From a virus: a DNA stretch of 47,960 bases. The stretch is from positions 1-47,960 of the IMG/VR virus record IMGVR_UViG_3300010300_000024; one strand, written 5' to 3'. The position numbers and the translations under genes are program-made. Shown here piece by piece: positions 17,491-27,753 of this stretch. How positions within the stretch are numbered: the first letter of the stretch is position 1; every line of letters starts with the position of its first letter. Under the pieces are notes generated by a model that saw only the letters and a list, made by a program, of their open reading frames with translations, made no database searches and had not been told where the DNA came from.

Positions 17491-20400
17491 ATGAGTGACA
17501 ATCCTTGGTGGTCAAATTTCGACGAAGAACCCAAGAAGGACAAGGACGGTGGGTACAAGCCGTACAGTTTCTACCAAGACTTCGTAGACGGAACCAAGGA
17601 AGTCTTAAAAGCGGAGCCACTGAAAACTGACCTCCCCGCGAGGGCAGACCAGTTCACATACCCAGAGGACGCCCCCGGTCGCGGCGTTGGCAATGCAGTG
17701 CTGCCAGAGGCTCGTCCAGTGCCTGAGCCGATGGTACTACCGACTCCGACTAAGTCTCCATCTGGTCTCAGGGTCACCCCTAGCTCGTTTGCGGTGGAGA
17801 AGGCTCTTGCCGAGAAGGAGCTTCTATTACCATCAGACAACCTAGCGCAACCGGAAGTAGGCTTTGACCCATTACAGTACGTCAGGGATGTTACTAAGTA
17901 CGTTGCCGACAAAAGCCCATCGGTCCCTGGAGTCGCAGGGAAGCCCACCGCAAGCCAGCTTGCCTTCTACAGACAGAAGTTGCGCAAGCAAGACTACGAG
18001 CAAAAAAAGCGACAGGATTTTATTAGGGAATTTGAGAGCAGGAACCCAGAGCTTGCTGTAGACCGCCCTGTGCTTGAGGCGAAGCTACCGGCCCGTGGCA
18101 TGAAGTCAACATGGACGCCAGACCTTCAGCAGCGGCTGGAGTCGTTCACAAGCGGCGGCATGAAAGAGCGCAAAGCGGAAGACCTGATCGTCAGAGATGT
18201 AATAGACAGGGCATCCCCAGAGCAGATTGAGGCAGCGTACGATGCGCAGGTAGACGCTACTCAATCGCCAGGTTCGGCAATGGTCGGCACGACCATGCTC
18301 CCAAGCTGGCTGGTTGGCAGCAAGGACGACTTCAAGTACCTCGCTGACTCTCGTGAAGAGCGACTTCAAAAGGCTAGGGAGTTTCTCAAGTCAAAGGGCG
18401 ATGCGCTAAATCAGGGCGCTTTGAGCGAGCTTGGGGTAGGTGGTGAGAAGGCGGTCCAGAAGGCGACTGAGGAAGGGGTATCACTTGCTTCCGTGGGAAC
18501 CCCTGAGCTTGGGCCTGCGGATATTGATTACTATACCACAAAGTTAAATCCTGGGTTCGCGGTGCTGGGAGCTGGCCAGGAGATTGCCGACATCATCGCA
18601 GGAAGACCTTCGCAAGTACGGCAACTTGGCACCAGCGGCATGGCTCAGGTTGGCCGCACCCTAGTCAACCTATTCGCCGCGCCAGAGGGCGAGAAGTCTG
18701 GTCTATATAGGATAGAAGAGGCGGCTATAGACAGGTTCAAAGACCCCGGCAAGTTAGCTCGTGATATGAAGCTAATGAGGCTTCCAGGGTCCGACGAAGA
18801 GACTAGAGCCCCAGAGAACTGGATCGCCACAGGACTTAGCGAGCTGCCGAGAGACCTTGTCCAGCTCCTGACTGCTCCGTTTATGATGGCGTATGAGCTC
18901 GGCGGCGGCTTGGCGTCACCGGCCAAGACGGAGGACAAGGTAGATAAGTTTGCCAAGGTAGTGGCAGACATGGGTCACATGATAGTGGAGTCTGGGGTTG
19001 ACTTTAAATCTGGGTTTGCAAAAGGCCCAGCGACTCAAGCCTTGAACTTCTACTTGCTCACGGGTGGCCCGATGCTCTCGAGGATGAAGAAGAGGATTGA
19101 GGAGCAGAGGTACAGACTTGAGAACCAGCGCGATAAAGGCGTAGCAGCCGCAGCAGAGGAGCTTGCAAAGCTAGACGAGATAGATGTCGCAATAGAACAA
19201 GCGCAAGCTGGGCTTGATGCGGCCATTCAGAAACAAATGAACTATGAGCAATCCTTGCCATACGCCAAGAGCGGCGCAGAGTTGGCAAAAGAAGCTCGTA
19301 AGACAAGCAAAGATATAAAAGGCGTTGTAAAGGCTCTAGATAGGCAAGTCCGTAAGCGATCAGAGAAGGCCACCGAAACACTGCGTCGCTCCGAGGCAGA
19401 GCGCGGGGTATACGTGGCCGATGAGCCAGGAAGAATCCTCGGAAAGACGGAGGCTGGGTTTACGCCACGGGCAGGCCGTGTCGAGAGGTTTAGAAAGGCC
19501 AGAGAGGCAGAGCGCGTCTCCGGCAAGCAAGCCACCGAGGTTTCCGCCGCAGTAGCTGCGCTAAGGAACTCTCTTGTAGGCTTCGACAAGGTCAACAACA
19601 GAGTTGTCCGCACGCAGCAGGCTATTGAGGCAATAGCTCAGAGGACGAAGAAAAAAGAGATTGATCGCATAAACAAGCAGATCGACAAGCTAGACAGAAA
19701 GCGAGAGTACGACGACTTCCAGCGGAGACAGCCAGAGGTGGAGCTTCTGGAGTCGGAAGCGGCTAACCGCAAGTACGAGACGGAGCGCCAGCGTCTTGTT
19801 GATATGAGAGACGCGTTTGAGTCAGCCCCGGTTATTGACAAGAGTGGTAGGTATGCATCCCTCGTTGGTGAGCTGGATAGTTTGATAGCGCAACGCTCAA
19901 ACTTGCGCACCGAGCTAATGCTCGACTATCGAGCGCTTAACTCGCTTGTTTCCCGTGGTGGCGCTCAATTCCTGATGGATGCCCCATCGGCAGCGCCTGC
20001 CGCTGCACCGGCAAGAGCCAGACGACAGAGAGTGGGCCCAAAGCAAGAGGCGGACGTTGTAGAGCTACTTGGAGCGCTTGCGAAGACAGACGAGGCTGTG
20101 TTCGGTGGAGAGCTTGGTCAGCGAGCAAGGTACATAGACAAGCGTGTTGCAGAGTATCAGGCCGCACTTAGGGAGAACGCAATAAGGGAGATTAGAGTAA
20201 AGGAAGCTGACGGCACTATATCTCCTGAGTGGGCAGAACAGTACATACGAGTTGCAGAAAATACTAAGTACCCAGCACCCGAGGCGGTCGTCAGGAAGAT
20301 AGCACTCGACGCCGAAAAGCAGTTCACTAGACCCGAGGTCGGCGCTCCAGACCGGAAAGCTTTGGGTAGATTCATTGAGGGCAGCACAGCAGACGTGAAG

Positions 20401-23400
20401 TCTATAGTTGGCGAGTCGCTCAAGTCTGGCCGTGCGGCTGCAAGTAGTGCGAGAAAAGCACAGACCCAAGCCAGAAGAACAAAGAAAGAGATGCACGATA
20501 GAGAGTTCAAGCTGCGCAAGAAAGAGCGCCTCGCTCGACTTGAGCTGGAGCAGGCGGCAGGCCCCGTCTTTGAACTTAAGGGGAAGTACCGGGCCAAGGT
20601 TAGAGAAGCGCAAGACATTGCAGCTAAGGCCCCAGACATCGTGTACCCAGACACGCCAGACTTTCCAGGCAAGAAGCGCCCTGAGCCTTGGCAGCGAGAC
20701 CCTGTTCTTGAGGCCGGTGCGCTAGTGGCAGAGAGTGGCGTAGCTGAAGCAATGATGAACCCTGCAAACTCAAAGCAGGTTACGTCCATGCTAGACGCTA
20801 TTGCCAGTAAGGCCGACACTACATTGAAGACAAGTCGGGTCGAGCCGAAGCCTTACATGGTAGATGGAAAGTACCCAGCCACGAAGATTGAAACGATGGC
20901 TTACGACCTGATGGACATGGCTGAGACGATAGAGGCGAATAAAGCAGATATCGCCGCCAAACTGTCAGAGCAGCAGGCGCAGCGAGATGTGGTTAGCGCC
21001 ATGCTAGATGCGAACAAGAGGATTGAAGACAACATAAGGTCCGTATCTGGCGACCCGAAGATTCCCAAGTCGCTTGCCGAGGCCAAGGAGATGGCAAAGA
21101 AGGCGGCTACGGACCCAGTAAGCGAGCTTGGCTTGACGATTCTAGCAGAAGCACCAAGGCTTGTGCTTGGGGCGAGCATACTGTCTCCGTTTGAGATTGG
21201 CTCACAGGCAATCAAGATGATGACTGCGAGCAAGGGCAGTCCACGCCTGCGGTACTACCTGAGGAACCCATCAGAGCGACTCAGCGAGTGGTACAGGGAT
21301 ATTGTCAAGGAGGCAGAGCTAAACCGATCCAAGGCAGAGTTTCAGCTCAACAAAGCACTTGAGTACATGCCAAATGAGGTGAAGCCAACGGTATCCCAGT
21401 GGATGAACATGCAGCATGAGGCTGCGAACAGGATGCCTACTGGCGAACCATTCTATGGGGCGAATCCAGACCGAAACCTTGTGACGTACATGGATACTCC
21501 GGGGTACAGCGGGTACCATGAGACTCCATACGGCAGGCAGGTTGCTGGTAAGAGTGCCGCAAACGCTGCGCATTTAGCAGAGCATATCGTAGCGATGAAT
21601 GAGACCGCTAGGCCGCTTCTAGACATCAGCCGCGACTACACAAAGCAAGCGGTTGAGCAGGGCCTCTTCACGGACCCATCTAGCCTTAGGCCTCTGTGGT
21701 GGGCTGAGAAATACGACCCCAAGGTCGTGAAGAAGATGAGCGAAAAGATCGACTCCATGTTTGAGCAGGCTGCGCGTGATTTCAAAGAGATGGCACCGGA
21801 GCTCAACGAGTGGTTGCAGCAAAGAAAGTCTGTAGAATACGAGAAGGGCATATTCGAGAAGGTCGCCACAAAGATCGAGGAGACGATTAGACCAGAAGGC
21901 GCAGCACCAGAGTACAACGCAAGCGCACTAAACGCCAACATGCTCCGCAGAGCCGCTGAAAGGTGGCAAAGGCTAGAAGACGCAAGGGTCGCTGATTTGG
22001 CATCAAAGGGCCAGAAGGCAGAGCCACGACAGAACCCATTTAGCATCGAGCAGCGAGAGCTTGTCGGGCTAATTACAGACCTGGACGTTGCTGCCAAGAC
22101 TGGCGTTGCTGATATGATTCAGACGATCGAGTCGTTCAAGATGTATGAGCAACTGTCAATAGGCAAGGATGGCACAACCATATCTGGCAGGCAGTACAAA
22201 GCCCTGGAGCAAGCAGCAAACGACGGGCGGATTAATCCCAAGATAAAAGACGAGTACGTGGATGTCCGTGAGGCCTTGGAACGCGGCGACAAGAAGGCTG
22301 TGTCTCCGTGGCTGTCGTCAGAGAAAAAGGTTCCTAAGTACGGACTGCTTACTGGCATAAAGACAGTAGACCCAAAGACAGGAAAGACGACTTGGCGGCT
22401 TCGCGAGGGCAATGAGAGACTCTTCATGCGAGCCGATGACCTGTACGAAATGGTCGCCGCACAACGTCTCCAAGAGCAACTCAAGGGTCTCTTTCCAAAG
22501 GTTCTGACAAATTGGAAAATATTCCAGACCGCAGGGTCTCCGATGACGTTCTACAGAAACCTCTGGACTAATGCGATGATGTTTGCGCCGATGGCAAATA
22601 ACTCGCCGCTCAACCCAGGCAACTGGCCATATTACGCAAAGGCGCTCGCTGACAGTTTCCTTCCAAAGGGTAGGCGCTCTAAGGACTGGCAAATAGGCTA
22701 CGAAAACGGGGCCTACCGAAACACGTATACCCAGGAGGAGTTGCGGGTGCTAAACGGTGCTATGGCTCCAATGCAGGGTGGCTTTAGGAACGGAGCCGAC
22801 TTTATTAAGTCATGGCTCATGGCCCCACTGAGGATACCGCTTGAAACAGGCAAGGCCGCTTACACTGCGGTGAAGTCTCCGAGCGCTAAGACCGTCAAGG
22901 CTGTCCCAGGGGCGGTGATGTCTGAAACACTCAAGCCCCTAGCAGACACCGGAAACCTGCTCGGAAAGATGTATAGCTGGGGCGACGACGTATTCCGAAG
23001 TGCGTACATAAACAAACAGCTCGATGTTTATCGCAAATCAAAGCGCCAGAAGATGCTCAGCGAGCTTGACCGACAACGAGAAATGGGATCAATCGACCTG
23101 TCATACTTCGCGAAGCAGGAGCCAGGGCTCGCTGGGTATGTGAACAGCAAACTGACAGACAAAAGCAGGACAACAGAGAGTGTGTACTCCGCAGTGAAAG
23201 AGGCCATTGGCAAGACAGAGACAACGGTACCAAAAAGAATACAAGCACGAATCGCCAAAGACGCTGAAAACAAGTTTGTCAATTACAGTGACGTATCTGG
23301 CGTGGTGCAGGTGCTCCGTGCCCCTGTTGAGCCAATGGCTCTTGGCGGTGGTGCAAGGGCTCTTGCGGGGGCGGCATACTACCTAGCTGGCCAGCCATTT

Positions 23401-24651
23401 ATATCTTTTGCTGCAAAGGCCACTCCACAGTGGATGGGGTGGTATGCGAACAACCCTTGGAAGGCCTCTCTCTACCACAACATCGGGAGTGCTATCACAC
23501 AGGCAAATAAGATAGAAGCCGGGAAAGACGAGGGGCAGCAGGGTCAACTAGAAGCAGCGGTGAAGATGCTTCCGGCCAGTCAAGGTGGTGGATACGTGCC
23601 CCTCGCATACGCATTCCCAGGGCTAGCGAAAGAGCTTGAGCCTGTGTATGAGACTGCGCTCGGAAATCAAAGGGACCGCATCCTTGTAGACGCTCGCTGG
23701 CTCATACCGATTGGCGGGTACCTTCCAGATATTGACTTGATGGCAAACGCCATGCAGGCCCCTATGGCGGTCCTCAGCAAAATGGCGCAGGCATCTGGAG
23801 ACCCATTCATCAGCGCACTGGGTGGGGTATTCACAAATAGAGACCCATACAGCGGGATGCCTATATTTGACACGAGGTCTTCTACGGACCCAGAGAAGAC
23901 AAGGACGGATATATCAAACTACCTGATGAAGGGGTTTGCACCTCCGCTCGCACCGTCACCGACGGACCTTTACGACATGTTCACCGGAGGGTCAACAGCG
24001 CCAGAGAAGCGCATCGAGGCTGGCCGTCAGGTGGAGACAGTGTTACGCGCACAGAAGGGCGAAAGAGACTACAAGGGCAGGCGACTCAGCCCAACCGAGG
24101 CGCTTCTTCAGATGGGCGGATTCAAGGCGCAAAAGATGCTGCCTTCCATTGCCGTCTCAAGGTTCAATCGGAGTTTCGCTAACGAGTTTGACCAAGCCAG
24201 AAGAGGGTTTCTGCCAGAGACTCTTGAGAAGGAGTTTGTATCCTTTAGCGAGGACCAGCTCGCAGAGATGGATGTTACAAGGCCTGCTGAAGCAAAACAA
24301 ATACGCGACGCGGAGAGGCGTGCAGCAAAGGCCATGTTCAACAGGGCTATGCAACAGGTAAAGCTGCTTGAGCCCTTTGCCAGAGGGGGTCTTGAGGGTG
24401 AGCAGTTGCTGGCCGAAGCTAGGGCGTACCTAGACCAGTACATGCTATTTACGGTCAGCGCGATGAAGCCTGGGTCTGGGCAGACCGAAGCCGAAGACAC
24501 TGCTGTGTATTACCTAAAAGAAGCGATAAAGAGCTTGAACAAGTTCAACCAACTCGACAGGGAGATACGGGGCCTTTCTAGGGCACCCGAGGGCGACAGC
24601 CCGATAAGCTTTGAGGGGTTAATAGAACAGGGGCTAAAAGCTAGCCAATAA
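17491..24651 (+). CDS. Giant putative ejection / internal virion protein (2386 aa)
   Basis: The largest gene, about 15% of the window. The N-terminal 500 residues are Pro/Lys rich; a long coiled-coil core rich in Glu, Lys, Arg and Ala spans roughly 500-1200. The C-terminal half is more globular, with patches such as FQTAGSPMTFYRNLWTNAMM and several hydrophobic helices near 1900-2050. Comparable giants in podoviruses form the internal core and help DNA cross the envelope. I see no clear lytic-transglycosylase (ES/GxxQ), protease or kinase motif. It ends just before the exposed tail and lysis genes. Confidence 0.7.
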   Translation: MSDNPWWSNFDEEPKKDKDGGYKPYSFYQDFVDGTKEVLKAEPLKTDLPARADQFTYPEDAPGRGVGNAVLPEARPVPEPMVLPTPTKSPSGLRVTPSSFAVEKALAEKELLLPSDNLAQPEVGFDPLQYVRDVTKYVADKSPSVPGVAGKPTASQLAFYRQKLRKQDYEQKKRQDFIREFESRNPELAVDRPVLEAKLPARGMKSTWTPDLQQRLESFTSGGMKERKAEDLIVRDVIDRASPEQIEAAYDAQVDATQSPGSAMVGTTMLPSWLVGSKDDFKYLADSREERLQKAREFLKSKGDALNQGALSELGVGGEKAVQKATEEGVSLASVGTPELGPADIDYYTTKLNPGFAVLGAGQEIADIIAGRPSQVRQLGTSGMAQVGRTLVNLFAAPEGEKSGLYRIEEAAIDRFKDPGKLARDMKLMRLPGSDEETRAPENWIATGLSELPRDLVQLLTAPFMMAYELGGGLASPAKTEDKVDKFAKVVADMGHMIVESGVDFKSGFAKGPATQALNFYLLTGGPMLSRMKKRIEEQRYRLENQRDKGVAAAAEELAKLDEIDVAIEQAQAGLDAAIQKQMNYEQSLPYAKSGAELAKEARKTSKDIKGVVKALDRQVRKRSEKATETLRRSEAERGVYVADEPGRILGKTEAGFTPRAGRVERFRKAREAERVSGKQATEVSAAVAALRNSLVGFDKVNNRVVRTQQAIEAIAQRTKKKEIDRINKQIDKLDRKREYDDFQRRQPEVELLESEAANRKYETERQRLVDMRDAFESAPVIDKSGRYASLVGELDSLIAQRSNLRTELMLDYRALNSLVSRGGAQFLMDAPSAAPAAAPARARRQRVGPKQEADVVELLGALAKTDEAVFGGELGQRARYIDKRVAEYQAALRENAIREIRVKEADGTISPEWAEQYIRVAENTKYPAPEAVVRKIALDAEKQFTRPEVGAPDRKALGRFIEGSTADVKSIVGESLKSGRAAASSARKAQTQARRTKKEMHDREFKLRKKERLARLELEQAAGPVFELKGKYRAKVREAQDIAAKAPDIVYPDTPDFPGKKRPEPWQRDPVLEAGALVAESGVAEAMMNPANSKQVTSMLDAIASKADTTLKTSRVEPKPYMVDGKYPATKIETMAYDLMDMAETIEANKADIAAKLSEQQAQRDVVSAMLDANKRIEDNIRSVSGDPKIPKSLAEAKEMAKKAATDPVSELGLTILAEAPRLVLGASILSPFEIGSQAIKMMTASKGSPRLRYYLRNPSERLSEWYRDIVKEAELNRSKAEFQLNKALEYMPNEVKPTVSQWMNMQHEAANRMPTGEPFYGANPDRNLVTYMDTPGYSGYHETPYGRQVAGKSAANAAHLAEHIVAMNETARPLLDISRDYTKQAVEQGLFTDPSSLRPLWWAEKYDPKVVKKMSEKIDSMFEQAARDFKEMAPELNEWLQQRKSVEYEKGIFEKVATKIEETIRPEGAAPEYNASALNANMLRRAAERWQRLEDARVADLASKGQKAEPRQNPFSIEQRELVGLITDLDVAAKTGVADMIQTIESFKMYEQLSIGKDGTTISGRQYKALEQAANDGRINPKIKDEYVDVREALERGDKKAVSPWLSSEKKVPKYGLLTGIKTVDPKTGKTTWRLREGNERLFMRADDLYEMVAAQRLQEQLKGLFPKVLTNWKIFQTAGSPMTFYRNLWTNAMMFAPMANNSPLNPGNWPYYAKALADSFLPKGRRSKDWQIGYENGAYRNTYTQEELRVLNGAMAPMQGGFRNGADFIKSWLMAPLRIPLETGKAAYTAVKSPSAKTVKAVPGAVMSETLKPLADTGNLLGKMYSWGDDVFRSAYINKQLDVYRKSKRQKMLSELDRQREMGSIDLSYFAKQEPGLAGYVNSKLTDKSRTTESVYSAVKEAIGKTETTVPKRIQARIAKDAENKFVNYSDVSGVVQVLRAPVEPMALGGGARALAGAAYYLAGQPFISFAAKATPQWMGWYANNPWKASLYHNIGSAITQANKIEAGKDEGQQGQLEAAVKMLPASQGGGYVPLAYAFPGLAKELEPVYETALGNQRDRILVDARWLIPIGGYLPDIDLMANAMQAPMAVLSKMAQASGDPFISALGGVFTNRDPYSGMPIFDTRSSTDPEKTRTDISNYLMKGFAPPLAPSPTDLYDMFTGGSTAPEKRIEAGRQVETVLRAQKGERDYKGRRLSPTEALLQMGGFKAQKMLPSIAVSRFNRSFANEFDQARRGFLPETLEKEFVSFSEDQLAEMDVTRPAEAKQIRDAERRAAKAMFNRAMQQVKLLEPFARGGLEGEQLLAEARAYLDQYMLFTVSAMKPGSGQTEAEDTAVYYLKEAIKSLNKFNQLDREIRGLSRAPEGDSPISFEGLIEQGLKASQ

Positions 24652-24700
24652 TTAGCACCAGCAAACTCAACGCGCTAAAGTCCACGCAAAGGAGGCCTAA

Positions 24701-25060
24701 ATGGGAATCACAACCGAAGTCACAACACTCACGCTGTCTGGTTCGGGCACGTTCTATAAAGCAAAACTGCCCAATGGCGACATTTACCACAGGCATGTGA
24801 TTTGGGTTGACATGAGCAGTGGAGCCGTTGGAACCGCGACAGAGGCCGAGGTGAAGTGGGCCGTCGATGGCGGAGACAGCAACCCGGCAGCAGCAGACCT
24901 CTACACTTTTGGCGAGGTGCTGACGACTACTGACGGTGAGTCCATTATCCATGACGGCATCGCTCCTGAAGACGGCGCACTTTGGATTGTAGCAAACGGC
25001 ACCTGCGAAGAAGTTAAGCACTACGCCTACGACCGACGGCAGTTCGGCTTGTCTAAGTAA
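24701..25060 (+). CDS. Small beta-rich virion protein (119 aa)
   Basis: Preceded by the strong site AAAGGAGG and starting MGITTEV. The sequence is beta-rich and acidic and ends in YDRRQFGLSK. The strong ribosome site suggests high expression, as for a decoration or tail-tip protein. No recognised family. Confidence 0.75.
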   Translation: MGITTEVTTLTLSGSGTFYKAKLPNGDIYHRHVIWVDMSSGAVGTATEAEVKWAVDGGDSNPAAADLYTFGEVLTTTDGESIIHDGIAPEDGALWIVANGTCEEVKHYAYDRRQFGLSK

Positions 25061-25094
25061 TGCATCAGACACCAGTAAACCGGAGCGATTGCAA

Positions 25095-25976
25095 ATGAGA
25101 AGTGGATTTGGCGGCGGCGGTGGCGTAGCAGAAGCGAGAGTGCAGGAGCTTATTCGCGAGGGCTCTACCAGCCTCACGGTACAGCAGACCTCTGCTATCA
25201 ACGGAGTGGCCCTGGGCGACATCACTGACTTCACCGGGACTCTGAGCAACATATGGCCGCTCCCAATACCTGAAGAACAACGGACTGGAGCGTATGCATG
25301 CACGACATACGACTTCACGTCCACCGGCTTGCAGGTCACTACGTCTCACGATGACACCCGGTGGGAAGGCACCAACGGCGCAAAGTCCCCTGGCTTCTGG
25401 AGGATGATTCAGAACTCCAACTTTGACATCGCCGTTGACTTGGATAACTTCCAGAACCAGCCGACCTCTGCCGGAGCTGAGTGGCACGCCCACCTGATCC
25501 TCGCGATTGGAGACACGAGCATAAACGGCACCATGCTTGCTGTGCGACTGAAGTGCAAGCAAGACGGCGGTGGCGTGACGTGGCAAGTTGCCCGAGTCAT
25601 TAGTCCGTCTTACGCCCAAAGCTGGGACAGCGGTTATGTTGATGAGTATACGCTGTCTGAGGCACCAACTTCAGTCCGGCTACGCATCCAGCACTCGGTT
25701 AGCGATGTGGGCTACAAGGTGTACTACTCGCTAGACGGCGGCTCTACATATAACACCATCGACGGAACGGGCAGGGACGACGACGGCTTGACCACTGGCG
25801 GCACAGGCTGGTTTACCAAGCTATACACCCGGAACCCGAACCCACATAGCTACGGCAACAGATACAGCGTTGGCGGGGCCGCATACTGCCTGTTCACGGT
25901 TGGACAAAACCTGAGCAAGACCACCGCCCAGGGCGAGCAGGGCTCAGTCCGGGTGACATTCAAGGACTTAGCTTAA
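25095..25976 (+). CDS. Putative receptor-binding or tail protein with ConA-like beta-sandwich
   Basis: 293 residues; ATG 25095 chosen because GGAG lies nine bases upstream. After a glycine-rich N-terminus (GFGGGGG) comes a helix, then a beta-sandwich with VRLRIQHSVSDVGYKVYYSLDGG, a pattern common in concanavalin-like (LamG or glycosidase accessory) domains that bind sugars. Gene order before the endolysin suggests a terminal tail protein. Binding function is inferred. Confidence 0.65.
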   Translation: MRSGFGGGGGVAEARVQELIREGSTSLTVQQTSAINGVALGDITDFTGTLSNIWPLPIPEEQRTGAYACTTYDFTSTGLQVTTSHDDTRWEGTNGAKSPGFWRMIQNSNFDIAVDLDNFQNQPTSAGAEWHAHLILAIGDTSINGTMLAVRLKCKQDGGGVTWQVARVISPSYAQSWDSGYVDEYTLSEAPTSVRLRIQHSVSDVGYKVYYSLDGGSTYNTIDGTGRDDDGLTTGGTGWFTKLYTRNPNPHSYGNRYSVGGAAYCLFTVGQNLSKTTAQGEQGSVRVTFKDLA

Positions 25977-26842
25977 TGTACGAATGGACTCGTGAGCGAG
26001 GCGCACCCAAAGACCAAGAGGTCGCTCGTGTGCAGGCATCACTGGGCATAGAGGCAGACGGTCTGTTCGGCCCGCTCACCGAGGCAGCAGTCTCGACCTA
26101 CCAGCGTGACGTCATGGGCGTTGATAGTAAGGTCATCGACCAGCCCATGATGGAAGCCCTTGGGATGCCCATCCACCTCGGCATCGACGTCTCTGCGTAT
26201 CAGGCAGACACCGACTGGAAGGCAGTTGCTAGTTCAGGCGTGAAGTTCATGTGGCGTAAGGCCACCGAGGGCCAAACCCACGTGAACTCCGAGCGCGGCG
26301 ATGACCAAGGCGATGGCGTGGCCTTTGCCCGTGATGCGGTGCGGGCTCAAAACCAGGGGATACTGACCGGCTTCTACCACTTTGGGCGCCCAGACTCTGG
26401 CTCACGAGACCCAAAGAAAGACGCAGAAGCAGAGGCATCTCACTTTCTGCGCTGGGTCTTTTCGGACCTTGCAGATCTCCCGCCAGTCATCGACCTTGAG
26501 AAAGGCAGGAAGGGCGACCCAGACTACAACGCTAAGTGGCTCGTTCACTTTTGCGATATAGTGGAGCAGTCGTTTCAGCGGCGATGCGTCATATACACCG
26601 CCTCCTGGGCGTATGACATGTTCCTAAAGGGTGCTGACGACTTGCTTATCGAGTACATCAAGCGCCGACCATTGTGGCTTGCCGACTACGATGGTGAGCC
26701 TGACAATGAAAAGCGCATCTGGGACGAATACTCAGTGCATCAGTTTACTGGAACAGGTTCTATTCCTGGTGTCCGGGGCAACTGCGACGTCAACTGGTCG
26801 GCTGGCGGCTGGATTGAGCGCCTGACGGGGTGTGCAGCTTGA
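25976..26842 (+). CDS. Endolysin: GH25 muramidase with N-terminal peptidoglycan-binding domain
   Basis: 288 residues. Residues about 15-63 form a PG_binding_1-type domain (VQASLGIEADGLFGPLTEAAV). From 67 on is a GH25 lysozyme: HLGIDVSAYQ with Asp71 on the first strand, TGFYHFGRP near 131-139, and PPVIDLE with the catalytic acids Asp173 and Glu175. It cleaves the MurNAc-GlcNAc bond to lyse the host. No signal peptide is seen, so release needs a holin; candidate holins follow. The start overlaps the previous stop (TAATG). Confidence 0.93.
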   Translation: MYEWTRERGAPKDQEVARVQASLGIEADGLFGPLTEAAVSTYQRDVMGVDSKVIDQPMMEALGMPIHLGIDVSAYQADTDWKAVASSGVKFMWRKATEGQTHVNSERGDDQGDGVAFARDAVRAQNQGILTGFYHFGRPDSGSRDPKKDAEAEASHFLRWVFSDLADLPPVIDLEKGRKGDPDYNAKWLVHFCDIVEQSFQRRCVIYTASWAYDMFLKGADDLLIEYIKRRPLWLADYDGEPDNEKRIWDEYSVHQFTGTGSIPGVRGNCDVNWSAGGWIERLTGCAA

Positions 26843-27096
26843 AGAACTTACTTCACTTAAATGGTGAGCGACAGGCTCTGATTGAGTCCCTTGAGGAGTG
26901 CCTGCGGCTTGTGGAGTCAGGCGAGCTCGACTCGGTATGCTGGGTCGGCGTAGGTCGTGAGCTTGTGATGCGTGGCGCAGGCGGCAGAGGCCATCTCCCA
27001 GCCATCATCGGTGAGCTGCGGCGTCTTGAGTTCAGCTTGCTGGCTGGCGACTACGCATACGACGAAGCCCAAGGCGGCGACGACCTAGTCCACTGA
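26839..27096 (+). CDS. Small protein of the lysis cluster (85 aa)
   Basis: The TTG at 26839 overlaps the endolysin stop (TTGA) and has GGGG eight bases upstream; GTG 26830 is an alternative. The product is a soluble helical protein (ESLEECLRLVESGEL, then a Gly/Arg-rich turn and another helix). Function unknown. Coupling on both sides supports it as a gene. Confidence 0.65.
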   Translation: MKNLLHLNGERQALIESLEECLRLVESGELDSVCWVGVGRELVMRGAGGRGHLPAIIGELRRLEFSLLAGDYAYDEAQGGDDLVH

Positions 27097-27260
27097 TGTG
27101 GTGGTGGCTGCAAATGCTAGCCATCGGCATCGGAACACAGGCACTTGAGCGCTTTCTTGACGGTTACCGCCCTAAATGTAAACACTGTAGGCGTCCCTGG
27201 TGGCATCACACTTATGACAGGTGTCCGGTTGGTGAGGCGTGGTATGAGTCAGATGTTTGA
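27096..27260 (+). CDS. 54-aa membrane-tip protein with Cys/His cluster
   Basis: ATG 27096 overlaps the preceding stop (TGATG). The protein starts MWWWLQMLAIGIG, a short hydrophobic segment, followed by a small CKHC...C cluster with several His and Trp that could bind a metal. It sits between endolysin and holin candidates. No family recognised. Confidence 0.6.
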   Translation: MWWWLQMLAIGIGTQALERFLDGYRPKCKHCRRPWWHHTYDRCPVGEAWYESDV

Positions 27261-27483
27261 GGTGCGTGTGCAGACGCTAGAAGGCAAGATGGATGAGCTT
27301 CTGGCGAGCAACAAGCGCATAGAGAAAATCTTGCTAGGTGAACCACTAGACCAGAGTCAGGTTGGCTTGCTAATGCGCATGGACCGGCTTGAGCGAACAA
27401 ACAGCGGCTGGGCACGGTTTCTTTGGATGGCTGCTGGAGTTGTGCTAACAGCGACGGTCGCAGTCTTAATACAAGGAGCTTGA
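27244..27483 (+). CDS. Holin-accessory-like protein (XhlA-like layout)
   Basis: 79 residues; ATG 27244 chosen because GTGAGG is seven bases upstream. An amphipathic coiled-coil N-terminus (residues 5-45, VQTLEGKMDELLASNKRIEKI) is followed by one C-terminal membrane segment (about 57-76). This is the XhlA or hemolysin-type layout found beside phage holins. It directly precedes a two-segment membrane protein. Confidence 0.65.
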   Translation: MSQMFEVRVQTLEGKMDELLASNKRIEKILLGEPLDQSQVGLLMRMDRLERTNSGWARFLWMAAGVVLTATVAVLIQGA

Positions 27484-27753
27484 ATGAACTCAGCTACACA
27501 AGCAGCCCTCGCAGCAGCTATCGGAACCCTAGCGACATTCGCACTAAGCCGCGTCGTGGACCTGGACGATCAACAGGCAATCGGCTCTGCTATCACGACG
27601 GTCGTCGCTACGCTTATTGCGCTGTTTCTGCCCGCGCCCAGCTCAAAGCCAGCAGATGAGGAGCTTACTGGCATATCAGTATCTCCACGGACTCAGAAGG
27701 ATGTCCCTGTGGAGCAGCCAAAGGTAATCGTGGAGGATACCAAGGATGCGTAA
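27484..27753 (+). CDS. Candidate holin with two membrane segments
   Basis: 89 residues beginning one base after the previous stop. Two hydrophobic helices (about residues 6-22 and 33-50), joined by a short acidic loop, and a charged hydrophilic tail give a class II holin layout. It sits two genes after the endolysin. Holins form inner-membrane lesions that release the muramidase. The call rests on topology and context. Confidence 0.65.
   Translation: MNSATQAALAAAIGTLATFALSRVVDLDDQQAIGSAITTVVATLIALFLPAPSSKPADEELTGISVSPRTQKDVPVEQPKVIVEDTKDA

Noticed and set aside
19058-21233. Long minus-strand frames opposite the giant protein gene
   Set aside because: Ser/Arg/Leu-rich shadows caused by codon bias; no ribosome sites or overlap coupling.
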